Shown here one piece after another: positions 1 through 6,248 of a stretch of 16,626 nt of DNA; positions within the stretch are counted from its first letter, which is position 1; every line of letters starts with the position of its first letter. The stretch comes from Deltaproteobacteria bacterium (GTDB taxonomy: Bacteria; Desulfobacterota; B13-G15; RBG-16-54-18), in NCBI GenBank assembly GCA_003646745.1, contig QMLM01000010.1, forward strand, positions 1-16,626, read 5' to 3'. The position numbers and the translations under genes were made by a program. Under the pieces are notes generated by a model, which was given only the letters and a program-made list of their open reading frames with translations, ran no database searches and was not told the origin of the DNA.

Positions 1-231
1 CAAATCGCTCGTATTTGTCACCATTCGAGGGAAACTGTTAAGAGATGGCTGCAAAGGGGAATTATTAAAGGATATCGGGTGGGGGCATCAGGGCACTGGC
101 GAGTGCTGCCAAAGGATCTGGCTTCATTTCTGAGAGATAATAAAATTCCATTTCCAGAACCTGAGGAGATAGGCATCGATCTGAAGGCCTTGAGGGATGC
201 CGAGTGTTCGAGAGATTATCTTAACCATTAA
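1..231 (+). CDS. Helix-turn-helix (excisionase/MerR-like) protein, C-terminal part
   Basis: This frame is open from the first base of the window and stops with TAA, giving 76 residues with no start codon, so the N-terminus lies upstream. It reads QIARICHHSRETVKRWLQRG and then KGYRVGASGHWRV, the pattern of excisionase-type winged HTH domains: helix, recognition helix ending WLxRG, then a basic beta-hairpin ending WRV. The tail includes DLASFLRDNKIPFPEPEEI. Small HTH proteins of the HTH_17/BldC type often end in a similar way. The role is probably DNA binding. Whether the complete protein has another N-terminal domain cannot be seen. There is a gap of about 100 bp before the next gene on the same strand, so co-transcription is possible but not shown. 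The family call is fairly sure; the regulatory target is unknown. Confidence 0.7.
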   Translation, partial: QIARICHHSRETVKRWLQRGIIKGYRVGASGHWRVLPKDLASFLRDNKIPFPEPEEIGIDLKALRDAECSRDYLNH

Positions 232-330
232 TGATGAAGGAGGGAGGTGAGAGAGTTTAGGCTATAGAGAGGGGTTTTCAGTAAGGAATGGGAGGAGCAT
301 ACTATAAACAAGCTTATTTACGGGGGGAAA

Positions 331-1389
331 ATGGAAGAGATGAACAGAAGAGATTTTTTGAAGACCTTGGGGGTGGGGGCGGCAGCTTTGGGAGTGGGAT
401 CTATGGTCTCATCAAAGGCGTTAGGGGCAGTGAGTAAGAAGATTGATATTGGAGTTTGTAAAAGTGTGAGGATAAAATGTATTAGTGAGACTGGTTGGTG
501 GAGCAACCCGTTACTGCTCTCGGACATTAAGCAAGCGGGAAAGGGAAATCTCAGAAAAGGATTGGGAGTTAGTCAATGGGAGATAGACTGGAATCGCAAT
601 AATTGTGCTGGTAGCTGTTCTTTGATCGATGTAGAAACTCTCGATGGGAAACATCATAAGTTTCTTGTAGATACTGGTTGGGATCCAAAATGGATGGACA
701 AGCGATTTAAGGAAGAAAAAGTAGATGAAATGTTAATGTATAAAGATATAGAGTTTCTTTACGTTACTCATGAGCACCTTGATCATTTTTGGGGATTGGA
801 AACAACTTTACTATATAATCCCAAAATAAAGATCATAATTCCAACCACGTTTTACCCGGAGGCCTTCCATTTTCTTAGAGGCGCAAAATTTTTGTATCCG
901 AAAGCAAAAAATCTTATACCTCACAGAGGAGAGTTAATAAGAACGGAGCCAGGGAAGATTTATAAGCTCTTCCCTGGTTGTGCTTCTATTGCTTTTGACT
1001 TCCCTATTATTGTAAGAATTCGAGGGGAACAATCACTTTTCTTCAATGTGAAAGACAAAGGTATGGTGTTGGTGACAGGTTGTGGCCACCAAAGCTTAAT
1101 AACCTTAGCAGATTTTGTCCAGAAAAACGTAGTTGGTGGAGGCAGTATGTATGGTGTTTATGGTGGGCTTCACTTGGCCCCCTTTGGACCTATTATTCCC
1201 AAGAGAGCTCATATAATCACGGAGATGGGGAAGTTCAATTTTAAGAAGGTGGCGTGCAATCATTGTACCGGGCTTCCAGCGGTTCAGAAGATGGTTGAAC
1301 TTGGTTATCCTGTGGTAAGGGGAACAGCCAGATATGGCTCTATAAGTGATCTTTATGTGGGAAATGGAGATGAGGTGGTGTTTGGATAG
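331..1389 (+). CDS. Tat-exported metallo-beta-lactamase-fold hydrolase (COG1237-like)
   Basis: A 352-residue protein that begins with a twin-arginine signal, NRRDFLK at residues 5-11 followed by an Ala/Gly/Val-rich stretch to about residue 33, so it is expected to fold in the cytoplasm and be exported. The metal site is complete for the MBL fold: THEHLDHF (H147, H149, D151, H152), H253 in TGCGH and H281 in GGLHL. NHCTG around 311-314 is also present. The TGCxH, GGxHL and HCTG blocks resemble COG1237, whose characterised relative from Methanocaldococcus is a dihydropterin-ribofuranosyl-aminobenzene-phosphate synthase; most COG1237 members have unknown substrates. ATG 331 follows a G-run at 322-327; ATG 340 (MNRRDFLK) is an equally plausible start. 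It sits 82 bp before the Liv-type transporter genes on the same strand. An extracytoplasmic hydrolase feeding the importer is inference. Confidence 0.85.
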   Translation: MEEMNRRDFLKTLGVGAAALGVGSMVSSKALGAVSKKIDIGVCKSVRIKCISETGWWSNPLLLSDIKQAGKGNLRKGLGVSQWEIDWNRNNCAGSCSLIDVETLDGKHHKFLVDTGWDPKWMDKRFKEEKVDEMLMYKDIEFLYVTHEHLDHFWGLETTLLYNPKIKIIIPTTFYPEAFHFLRGAKFLYPKAKNLIPHRGELIRTEPGKIYKLFPGCASIAFDFPIIVRIRGEQSLFFNVKDKGMVLVTGCGHQSLITLADFVQKNVVGGGSMYGVYGGLHLAPFGPIIPKRAHIITEMGKFNFKKVACNHCTGLPAVQKMVELGYPVVRGTARYGSISDLYVGNGDEVVFG

Positions 1390-1398
1390 TTGATGTAC

Positions 1399-1446
1399 TT
1401 TGGTCAGTTGCTTTGCGAGGGGTGAGAGGCTTTTAATTTTTGGTCA
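1399..1446 (+). repeat. Pair of direct repeats TTTGGTCA upstream of the transporter operon
   Basis: The 8-mer TTTGGTCA occurs at 1399-1406 and again at 1439-1446, 40 bp apart, in the 82-bp gap between the metallo-hydrolase gene and the binding-protein gene. TGGTC resembles half-sites recognised by GntR/FadR-type regulators, but no inverted partner half-site is seen at either copy. It could be a tandem operator or chance in a short T/G-rich spacer. No convincing -35/-10 pair was found in this gap, so it is not clear whether the operon has its own promoter here. Confidence 0.25.
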
Positions 1447-1471
1447 TTAGATTAGAAAGGAGGGTATTATC

Positions 1472-2752
1472 ATGAGGAGGGGAAAGTTTTTATGGGGGGT
1501 TGTTATTGGGGTGGTGTTGGGATTGGTGGCCTTGCCCCTTATGGGCGGTGCCAAAGGTGCAGCAAAGCCCATTGTGATTGGTTGCCCCCTATCGACGGCT
1601 TTCTTATATGGCTGGGATGCCGAGAGGGGGATAAGGCTGGCAGTGGAGGAGATCAATGCCGCGGGAGGGGTCAAGGTTGGTAAAAAGAAGCGTCCTTTTA
1701 AAGTAGTGGTGATGGATACGCGGGATCTGGAGCCGGGTGTACCAGTAAGTGAAGCCTTGCTAACTGTGGAGAAGCTCATCTTGGAGAAGAAGGCCGATTT
1801 TATCGTGGGTGGTCCGGTGCGCTCTGAGGCGGCCCTAGCCGCCATGGATCTGCTCTCCAAGTACAAGAAGATCTCTATCTTGACCACTGGCGTATTGACA
1901 CCGAAGTACCATGCCCGTGTTGCCCAGGAATATGAAAAGTTCAAGTATTGTTTCCGCATCACCGGTGAGGCCAAATGGATGGTTAAAGAGATCATCACCT
2001 GTCTCATGGACATCAAGGCGCGCTATGGGCTTGATAAGATGTTCATCATGGTACAGGACGTAGCTCATGCACGAGCAGGCGGAAATATCATCGCCAAGAT
2101 CTCCACCGAGAAGGGCTGGACCGTCACCGGAAAGGAGATCTACCCCACAGGAACCACCGACTTTTCGATGGGGTTGATCAAGGCCAAAAAGACCGATGCC
2201 CAGGTTATCCTCATCTGGATGGATATGCCTGAGACCTCCATCCTTTTAAAGCAGTGGTACGACATGAAGGTGCCAGCCCTGCCCTTTGGTTCTATTATTG
2301 CGGCTGCAGAACAGCCCGGCTTCTGGAAGGCTACTGAAGGAAAAGGCGAGTATTGTTTGGCCAACGTAGTGAACGCCGGCAATGCCCCATCGAAAGCCAC
2401 CCCTTGGACCATGAAGTTTTACAAGGCCTATAAGAAGAGATGGGGAGTGGAGCCAGAGGGCTATGGAGCCTCTAGCAGTTATATGGCCCCTTATGTGCTG
2501 AAAGATGCCATCGAGCGGGCTGGCTCCCTCAAGGCTGACAAGGTTATAGCTGCCCTGGAAAAGACCGATATAATGGGTGTCTACGGAAGGATAAGATTTG
2601 ATCCCAAAAGTCACCAAGTCATCCCAAGTCTTGACCCCAAAGAGGGTGCGGTGGGGACTATCTTCCAGTGGCAGGCAGGCAGAAGGGTGGTGGTCTTTCC
2701 ACCTAAGATAGCTGTTGGTGAGATAAAGCTCCCGCCTTGGATGAAAAAGTAG
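1472..2752 (+). CDS. Periplasmic substrate-binding protein of a Liv-type ABC importer
   Basis: A 426-residue protein with a Sec-type signal peptide: basic MRRGK, a hydrophobic core to about residue 25, then small residues (GGAKGAA) around a likely cleavage site near residue 31. There is no lipobox cysteine, so it should be soluble in the periplasm. The mature part begins PIVIGCPLS and contains AVEEINAAGG and IVGGPVRSEAALA, typical of type I periplasmic binding proteins (Peripla_BP_6, the LivK/amide-urea group). A strong Shine-Dalgarno (GAAAGGAGGG, 1455-1464) lies 7 nt before the ATG. It is the first gene of a set with both permeases and both ATPases. The ligand cannot be read from sequence; besides branched-chain amino acids, this family binds amides, urea and aromatic or dicarboxylic acids. 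The adjacent acyl-CoA synthetase makes a carboxylic acid more likely than an amino acid (inference). Confidence 0.88.
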   Translation: MRRGKFLWGVVIGVVLGLVALPLMGGAKGAAKPIVIGCPLSTAFLYGWDAERGIRLAVEEINAAGGVKVGKKKRPFKVVVMDTRDLEPGVPVSEALLTVEKLILEKKADFIVGGPVRSEAALAAMDLLSKYKKISILTTGVLTPKYHARVAQEYEKFKYCFRITGEAKWMVKEIITCLMDIKARYGLDKMFIMVQDVAHARAGGNIIAKISTEKGWTVTGKEIYPTGTTDFSMGLIKAKKTDAQVILIWMDMPETSILLKQWYDMKVPALPFGSIIAAAEQPGFWKATEGKGEYCLANVVNAGNAPSKATPWTMKFYKAYKKRWGVEPEGYGASSSYMAPYVLKDAIERAGSLKADKVIAALEKTDIMGVYGRIRFDPKSHQVIPSLDPKEGAVGTIFQWQAGRRVVVFPPKIAVGEIKLPPWMKK

Positions 2753-2775
2753 TCGAATATTGGCGCAGTGAAGTC

Positions 2776-2802
2776 TAGGGGGAGGGGTATTCCCTCCCCC
2801 TA
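2776..2802 (+). promoter_or_regulatory. Perfect GC-rich hairpin between binding-protein and permease genes
   Basis: TAGGGGGAGGG (2776-2786) is perfectly complementary to CCCTCCCCCTA (2792-2802) across a 5-nt loop, an 11-bp stem with no mismatch. It lies 23 bp after the binding-protein stop codon. No T-run follows, so it is not a standard intrinsic terminator. In transport operons such as mal, a stable hairpin at this position protects the 3' end of the upstream message and lets the binding protein be made in excess over the membrane parts. That role is inferred here from position and stability. The G-rich arm also resembles a Shine-Dalgarno sequence and would be hidden in the stem. Confidence 0.65.
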
Positions 2803-2806
2803 CCTG

Positions 2807-3712
2807 ATGGATAATGAAGGTCCATTAAAGAGGTTTAATAAAAAAGTGGATATAATAATTTATGGGACTATAAATAGCATCGCCTTGGCCCTGATGGCCC
2901 TTGGTTTTACCTTGGTCTATGGGATTAGCAGGTTACCCAATTTTGCCCATGGTGCCTTATATGTCATTACCGGATTTATAGTTTGGGGTTTTATAAACAC
3001 TCTTGGCCTAAATTACTTTTTGGCCATTATTTTATCCTTGGCCATCACAGGATTAATTGGTGCGGCCATATATCAGTTCGTCCTCATAAGGGTAAGGGGG
3101 ATGGCGATCTCGGAGATCATTGCCTCCTATGCCATTGCCTTGGCAATTTTGGAGGGACTGCGATGGGGGGGCTTTAAGGGGATGACCTATACACTGCCCG
3201 TATTTATGGAGGGGGGCGTTGAGATATTTGGTGTCCCTGTAGACCTTCAACGTCTTATCGTAGTGGGGATAGGGATTGTAGTAGTGGCCTTTCTGTGGCT
3301 TTTTACTCATTATAATAAGATTGGTCTGGCGCTGAGGGGGATGGCCCAGGATGAGCGTGCCGCCATGATGCTGGGAATAGACTCTGACCGTATGGCGGTG
3401 ATCGCGATGGCCCTCGGATCGGTATTAGCTGGGTTGGCGGCGGTGGTCTTGCTCCCTCTGGGCAACATCGTGGTGGAGGCGGGATACAGGGTACTGATCT
3501 TTGCCATAGCAGTGTGTATCGTGGGCGGCCTAGGGAGTTGGGTAGGCGCGGTACTTGCTGCTTTTATCATTGGCTTTGCACAAATAATTACGGTAGCTTA
3601 TATAGAATCTCATTTTCATATGGTGGTAGCCCTTTTGGCCATCATCATCACTCTTATACTGAGACCTTCAGGGCTCTTCGGAAGGCAGAAGGAACTCGAG
3701 GAGAGGGTGTAG
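2807..3712 (+). CDS. livH: Liv-type ABC transporter inner-membrane permease, LivH family
   Basis: About 301 residues and strongly hydrophobic, with roughly eight membrane segments. It carries the LivH pattern ALALMALGFTLVYGI followed by RLPNFAHGALY near the N-terminus, and the cytoplasmic coupling loop RGMAQDERAAMMLGIDSDR that contacts the ATPase. Three in-frame starts are possible. GTG 2768 would translate through the 2776-2802 hairpin and has no visible ribosome site. ATG 2807 follows the hairpin. GTG 2846 has AAAGAGG 12 nt upstream and leaves the most family-like N-terminus. I chose ATG 2807, with modest certainty. The protein pairs with LivM to form the membrane channel. Its stop lies 2 nt before the livM start, implying coupled translation. 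Confidence 0.88.
   Translation: MDNEGPLKRFNKKVDIIIYGTINSIALALMALGFTLVYGISRLPNFAHGALYVITGFIVWGFINTLGLNYFLAIILSLAITGLIGAAIYQFVLIRVRGMAISEIIASYAIALAILEGLRWGGFKGMTYTLPVFMEGGVEIFGVPVDLQRLIVVGIGIVVVAFLWLFTHYNKIGLALRGMAQDERAAMMLGIDSDRMAVIAMALGSVLAGLAAVVLLPLGNIVVEAGYRVLIFAIAVCIVGGLGSWVGAVLAAFIIGFAQIITVAYIESHFHMVVALLAIIITLILRPSGLFGRQKELEERV
3698..3707 (+). promoter_or_regulatory. Ribosome-binding site fixing a TTG start for livM
   Basis: GAGGAGAGGG lies at the very end of livH, 7 nt before TTG 3715. The LivM frame is open about 200 bp further upstream, with an ATG at 3514, but that extension only reads the livH gene out of frame (a Cys/His-rich, non-membrane peptide). The ribosome site and family length both place the real start at TTG 3715. 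Confidence 0.7.
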
Positions 3713-3714
3713 CA

Positions 3715-4728
3715 TTGGCAACTGAGGAGCGGCGCAGGGAGAGGTTAGATAGGGGTATAAAAGTGCGTACCGAGGGGATATATGCCATCTCCACTTGGCA
3801 GGAGATGGCATATTTATTGGTGCCTAGGCTGGTCTTGATTTTGGGGATTCTTATGCTTCCTCTCGTTATACCCAGCCTTTACTGGCAAAGGGTTATTTCT
3901 ATCGTATGTATATACGCCTTGCTCTCCTTGGGTTTTGACTTCTTGGCCCACTTTGTGGGATTGGTCTCCTTAGGAGGGGCCTTCTTCATTGGGGTGGGCG
4001 GATATTTGGCCGCCATTCTGAGCACCTCTTTAGGATTACCCCCTGCCCTGACCATTCCTATCGCCACCCTAGTTGGAGGGGCGATATGTACCTTTTTGCT
4101 CTTACCATGTCTGCCCCTAAGGGGCATTTACTTTGCCATCGTTACCCTTATGTATCCCTTGGTCTTGGCTAAGATCATTGAGGCCTTGGACATCTTAGGG
4201 GGGACCGATGGCATAGCAGGTGTGGCAAGTTTTCAAAGTAGGTGGGTTGAGCAATATTTCATTATTGTGATGGTCATCATCTCACTCTTTGGGCTGAGGA
4301 GATTGGTCAATGAAGACGTCGGCCTGGTCTTTCGCGGGGTAAAGGACAATGACCAAGCGGTTAGGGCCTCCGGAATAAGTATAACTCTTTATAAATCCAT
4401 CGCTGTTTATATCGCCTCTGCCTTGGGCTGTCTGGGGGGTGCCTATTTGGTTCATCTCTATATGTGGGCTGGTATCTCTTTATTTGCCCTTGATTTCTCC
4501 ATTTTGCCTATTGCTGCTACGGTGATCGGCGGAGGTGGCACGCTGGTCGGACCCCTTGTAGGGAGCTTTATCCTGGTTCCCATATCGGAGTTGTTGCGAG
4601 CCTTCGGTACCCTTAGGATCGTCTTTTATGCCCTCATCTTGATGGCCTTCATCGTCTTCGGGAGTGAAGGAATAATGGTCTATGCCCAGCGAAAATACCA
4701 TCAATTTGAGAGGTGGGTTAAGGTATGA
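3715..4728 (+). CDS. livM: Liv-type ABC transporter inner-membrane permease, LivM family
   Basis: A 337-residue polytopic membrane protein from the TTG start, with an unusually basic/acidic cytoplasmic lead (ATEERRRERLDRG) before the first membrane helix near residue 30. Family signatures are LRGIYFAIVTLMYPLVLAK, GGTDGIAGV and the ATPase-coupling loop FRGVKDNDQAVRASGISITL followed by YKSIAVYIASALGCLGGAY. Its length fits the 300-350 range usual for LivM. It forms the heteromeric channel with LivH. The last four bases overlap the livG start (ATGA), a typical coupling junction. Nothing is truncated. The substrate is not evident. Confidence 0.9.
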   Translation: MATEERRRERLDRGIKVRTEGIYAISTWQEMAYLLVPRLVLILGILMLPLVIPSLYWQRVISIVCIYALLSLGFDFLAHFVGLVSLGGAFFIGVGGYLAAILSTSLGLPPALTIPIATLVGGAICTFLLLPCLPLRGIYFAIVTLMYPLVLAKIIEALDILGGTDGIAGVASFQSRWVEQYFIIVMVIISLFGLRRLVNEDVGLVFRGVKDNDQAVRASGISITLYKSIAVYIASALGCLGGAYLVHLYMWAGISLFALDFSILPIAATVIGGGGTLVGPLVGSFILVPISELLRAFGTLRIVFYALILMAFIVFGSEGIMVYAQRKYHQFERWVKV

Positions 4729-5492
4729 ACTCAGGTCCTATCCTTGAGGTGAAAAACGTCAGCAAGGCCTTTGGTGGCGTGCAGGCGTTGACCAACGTCA
4801 GTTTTGAGGTGTATGAGGGAGAGATATTTGGCATAATCGGCCCCAACGGGTCGGGAAAGACCACCCTTATAAACTGCATCACCGGATTTGTGAAGATGGA
4901 TGCGGGCAAGGTCTTCTTTCGGGGCAAAGACATCACTGGACGAGCGCCTCACAAAATCGCTGATCTTGGTGTTACCAGGACCTTTCAGGTCATGAGGCCT
5001 TATTATAGTCTACCTGCCTATAAGAACCTCATCGTCCCCTTGTTTTCACCCAGGGCCAGGCGCACTGGTGGATGGAGGGGAGGGGGTAGACTCGGGGATA
5101 GGGATACCGTAGGTATAGATATACTAGAGGAAATAGGATTTGAACGCGATTCTTTTGTCCCCTATAAGCTTGCTTCCACCCTGCCCACTGGTTATCTCAA
5201 ACGCCTGGAGCTCGCTAGGTGCCTGGCCCTAAGGCCGGAGATAATCATCTGTGATGAAGTCTTCTCCGGCTTGAGCATGGCTGAGGTAGCGAGCATAGTT
5301 CCTTTAATAGAGAGGTTGCAGATGGATGGCATTACCCTGGTGATGATCGAGCACCGTTTAAGAGAACTCTTCCGTGTTGCCAATAGGGTGATGGTATTGA
5401 ACTTTGGGGAGAAACTCACTGAAGGGGCTCCTGCAGAGGTTATGGAAGACGAGAGGGTAAGGGAGGCCTATCTAGGTACTGAGGAGGTATAG
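4725..5492 (+). CDS. livG: Liv-type ABC transporter ATPase, LivG family
   Basis: A 255-residue cytoplasmic ATPase. Walker A is GPNGSGKT (39-46), Q-loop Q88 in TRTFQV, Walker B IIICDE (173-178, catalytic E178) and switch histidine H210 in MIEH. The ABC signature departs from the usual LSGGQ: it reads LPTGY (153-157), followed by LKRLELARCLALRP. The residue after the catalytic glutamate is V, not P. A LivG subgroup has similar LPxGxxKRLELARAL and DEV sequences, so this is probably a natural variant and not decay. The C-terminal LNFGEKLTEGAPAEVM is standard for LivG. It overlaps livM by 4 nt and is followed after 1 nt by livF, so the two ATPases are clearly co-produced. Confidence 0.92.
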   Translation: MNSGPILEVKNVSKAFGGVQALTNVSFEVYEGEIFGIIGPNGSGKTTLINCITGFVKMDAGKVFFRGKDITGRAPHKIADLGVTRTFQVMRPYYSLPAYKNLIVPLFSPRARRTGGWRGGGRLGDRDTVGIDILEEIGFERDSFVPYKLASTLPTGYLKRLELARCLALRPEIIICDEVFSGLSMAEVASIVPLIERLQMDGITLVMIEHRLRELFRVANRVMVLNFGEKLTEGAPAEVMEDERVREAYLGTEEV

Positions 5493-5493
5493 G

Positions 5494-6240
5494 ATGCTAG
5501 AGGCCAGGGGTATCATGGTCTTTTATGAAAACATGCTGGCCATCAACAACGTTAGCATTAAGTGTGAGGAAGGACAGATTGTGGGCATCTTCGGGGCCAA
5601 CAGTGCCGGCAAAACCACCCTTATGTACACCATCTCTGGGATAATGCTTGATATAAAGAGGAAAGAGGAAATGGCGGGAGGGGAGAGGATAACGGTGCTC
5701 GGTGAGATCCGTTATAACGGGGAGGATATAAAAAATCTTAAGCCCAGCGAAAGGGCCAGAAGAGGAATCATCCTTTGTCCAGAGCGCAGGAGGATCTTTG
5801 CGGAAAGCAGTGTGCTGGAGAATTTAAAGATCGGCGCTTACCTCGCTACAACTTCACAGGCAAAGGAGACGTTGGAATATGTTTTTACCATATTCCCCCC
5901 CTTAAGGGAGTTAAAGGGGAGGACAGGAGGTTTTCTCAGCGGTGGTGAGCAGCAAATGCTTGCCATCGGGAGGGCCTTGATGGCACAGCCCAAGCTTCTG
6001 CTGTTGGATGAGCCATTGCTGGGGCTGAGTCCTGCCATACAATCGATGCTGATAAGGGCGATTAGGGAAATAAGGGATCAGAAGGGAATTGCCCTCATCA
6101 TTACCGAACAGTATGCGAGGCCAGTCCTCCCCATAGTAGATTACGCATATATCCTTGAAAACGGTTCGGCGGTCCTCGAGGGGAGGGGCAAAGAACTTTT
6201 AGAAAACCCTGATGTAAAGGCCGCCTATTTTGGGATGTAG
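5494..6240 (+). CDS. livF: Liv-type ABC transporter ATPase, LivF family
   Basis: A 248-residue ATPase with Walker A GANSAGKT (34-41), signature LSGGEQQ (148-154) and Walker B LLLLDEP (168-174). The switch position is glutamine (TEQ, Q206) instead of histidine, which is normal for LivF. Between Walker A and the Q-loop there is an inserted charged stretch (KRKEEMAGGERI, 55-66) before GEIRYNGEDI, making this N-terminal half slightly longer than in typical LivF. CPERRRIFAESSVLENL is the conserved region after the Q-loop. A GAGGAGGTATAGG ribosome site overlaps the end of livG. LivG and LivF should form the ATPase pair of one importer. The acyl-CoA synthetase begins 8 nt after its stop. Confidence 0.93.
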   Translation: MLEARGIMVFYENMLAINNVSIKCEEGQIVGIFGANSAGKTTLMYTISGIMLDIKRKEEMAGGERITVLGEIRYNGEDIKNLKPSERARRGIILCPERRRIFAESSVLENLKIGAYLATTSQAKETLEYVFTIFPPLRELKGRTGGFLSGGEQQMLAIGRALMAQPKLLLLDEPLLGLSPAIQSMLIRAIREIRDQKGIALIITEQYARPVLPIVDYAYILENGSAVLEGRGKELLENPDVKAAYFGM

Positions 6241-6248
6241 CGATAAGA

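Noticed and set aside
232..330. Promoter for the metallo-hydrolase gene (TATAAA at 303-308)
   Set aside because: No matching -35 at 15-19 bp upstream; the region is mainly a polypurine tract with no clear structure.
1447..2016. 189-codon minus-strand frame opposite the binding-protein gene
   Set aside because: Antisense shadow; the plus-strand frame has a signal peptide, ribosome site and family motifs.
2768..2806. GTG 2768 as the livH start
   Set aside because: It would translate through the perfect hairpin, has no ribosome site, and adds residues not expected at a LivH N-terminus; kept only as an alternative.
3514..3714. Upstream extension of the LivM frame from ATG 3514
   Set aside because: It overlaps livH out of frame, gives a Cys/His-rich non-membrane peptide unlike LivM, and a strong ribosome site instead supports TTG 3715.
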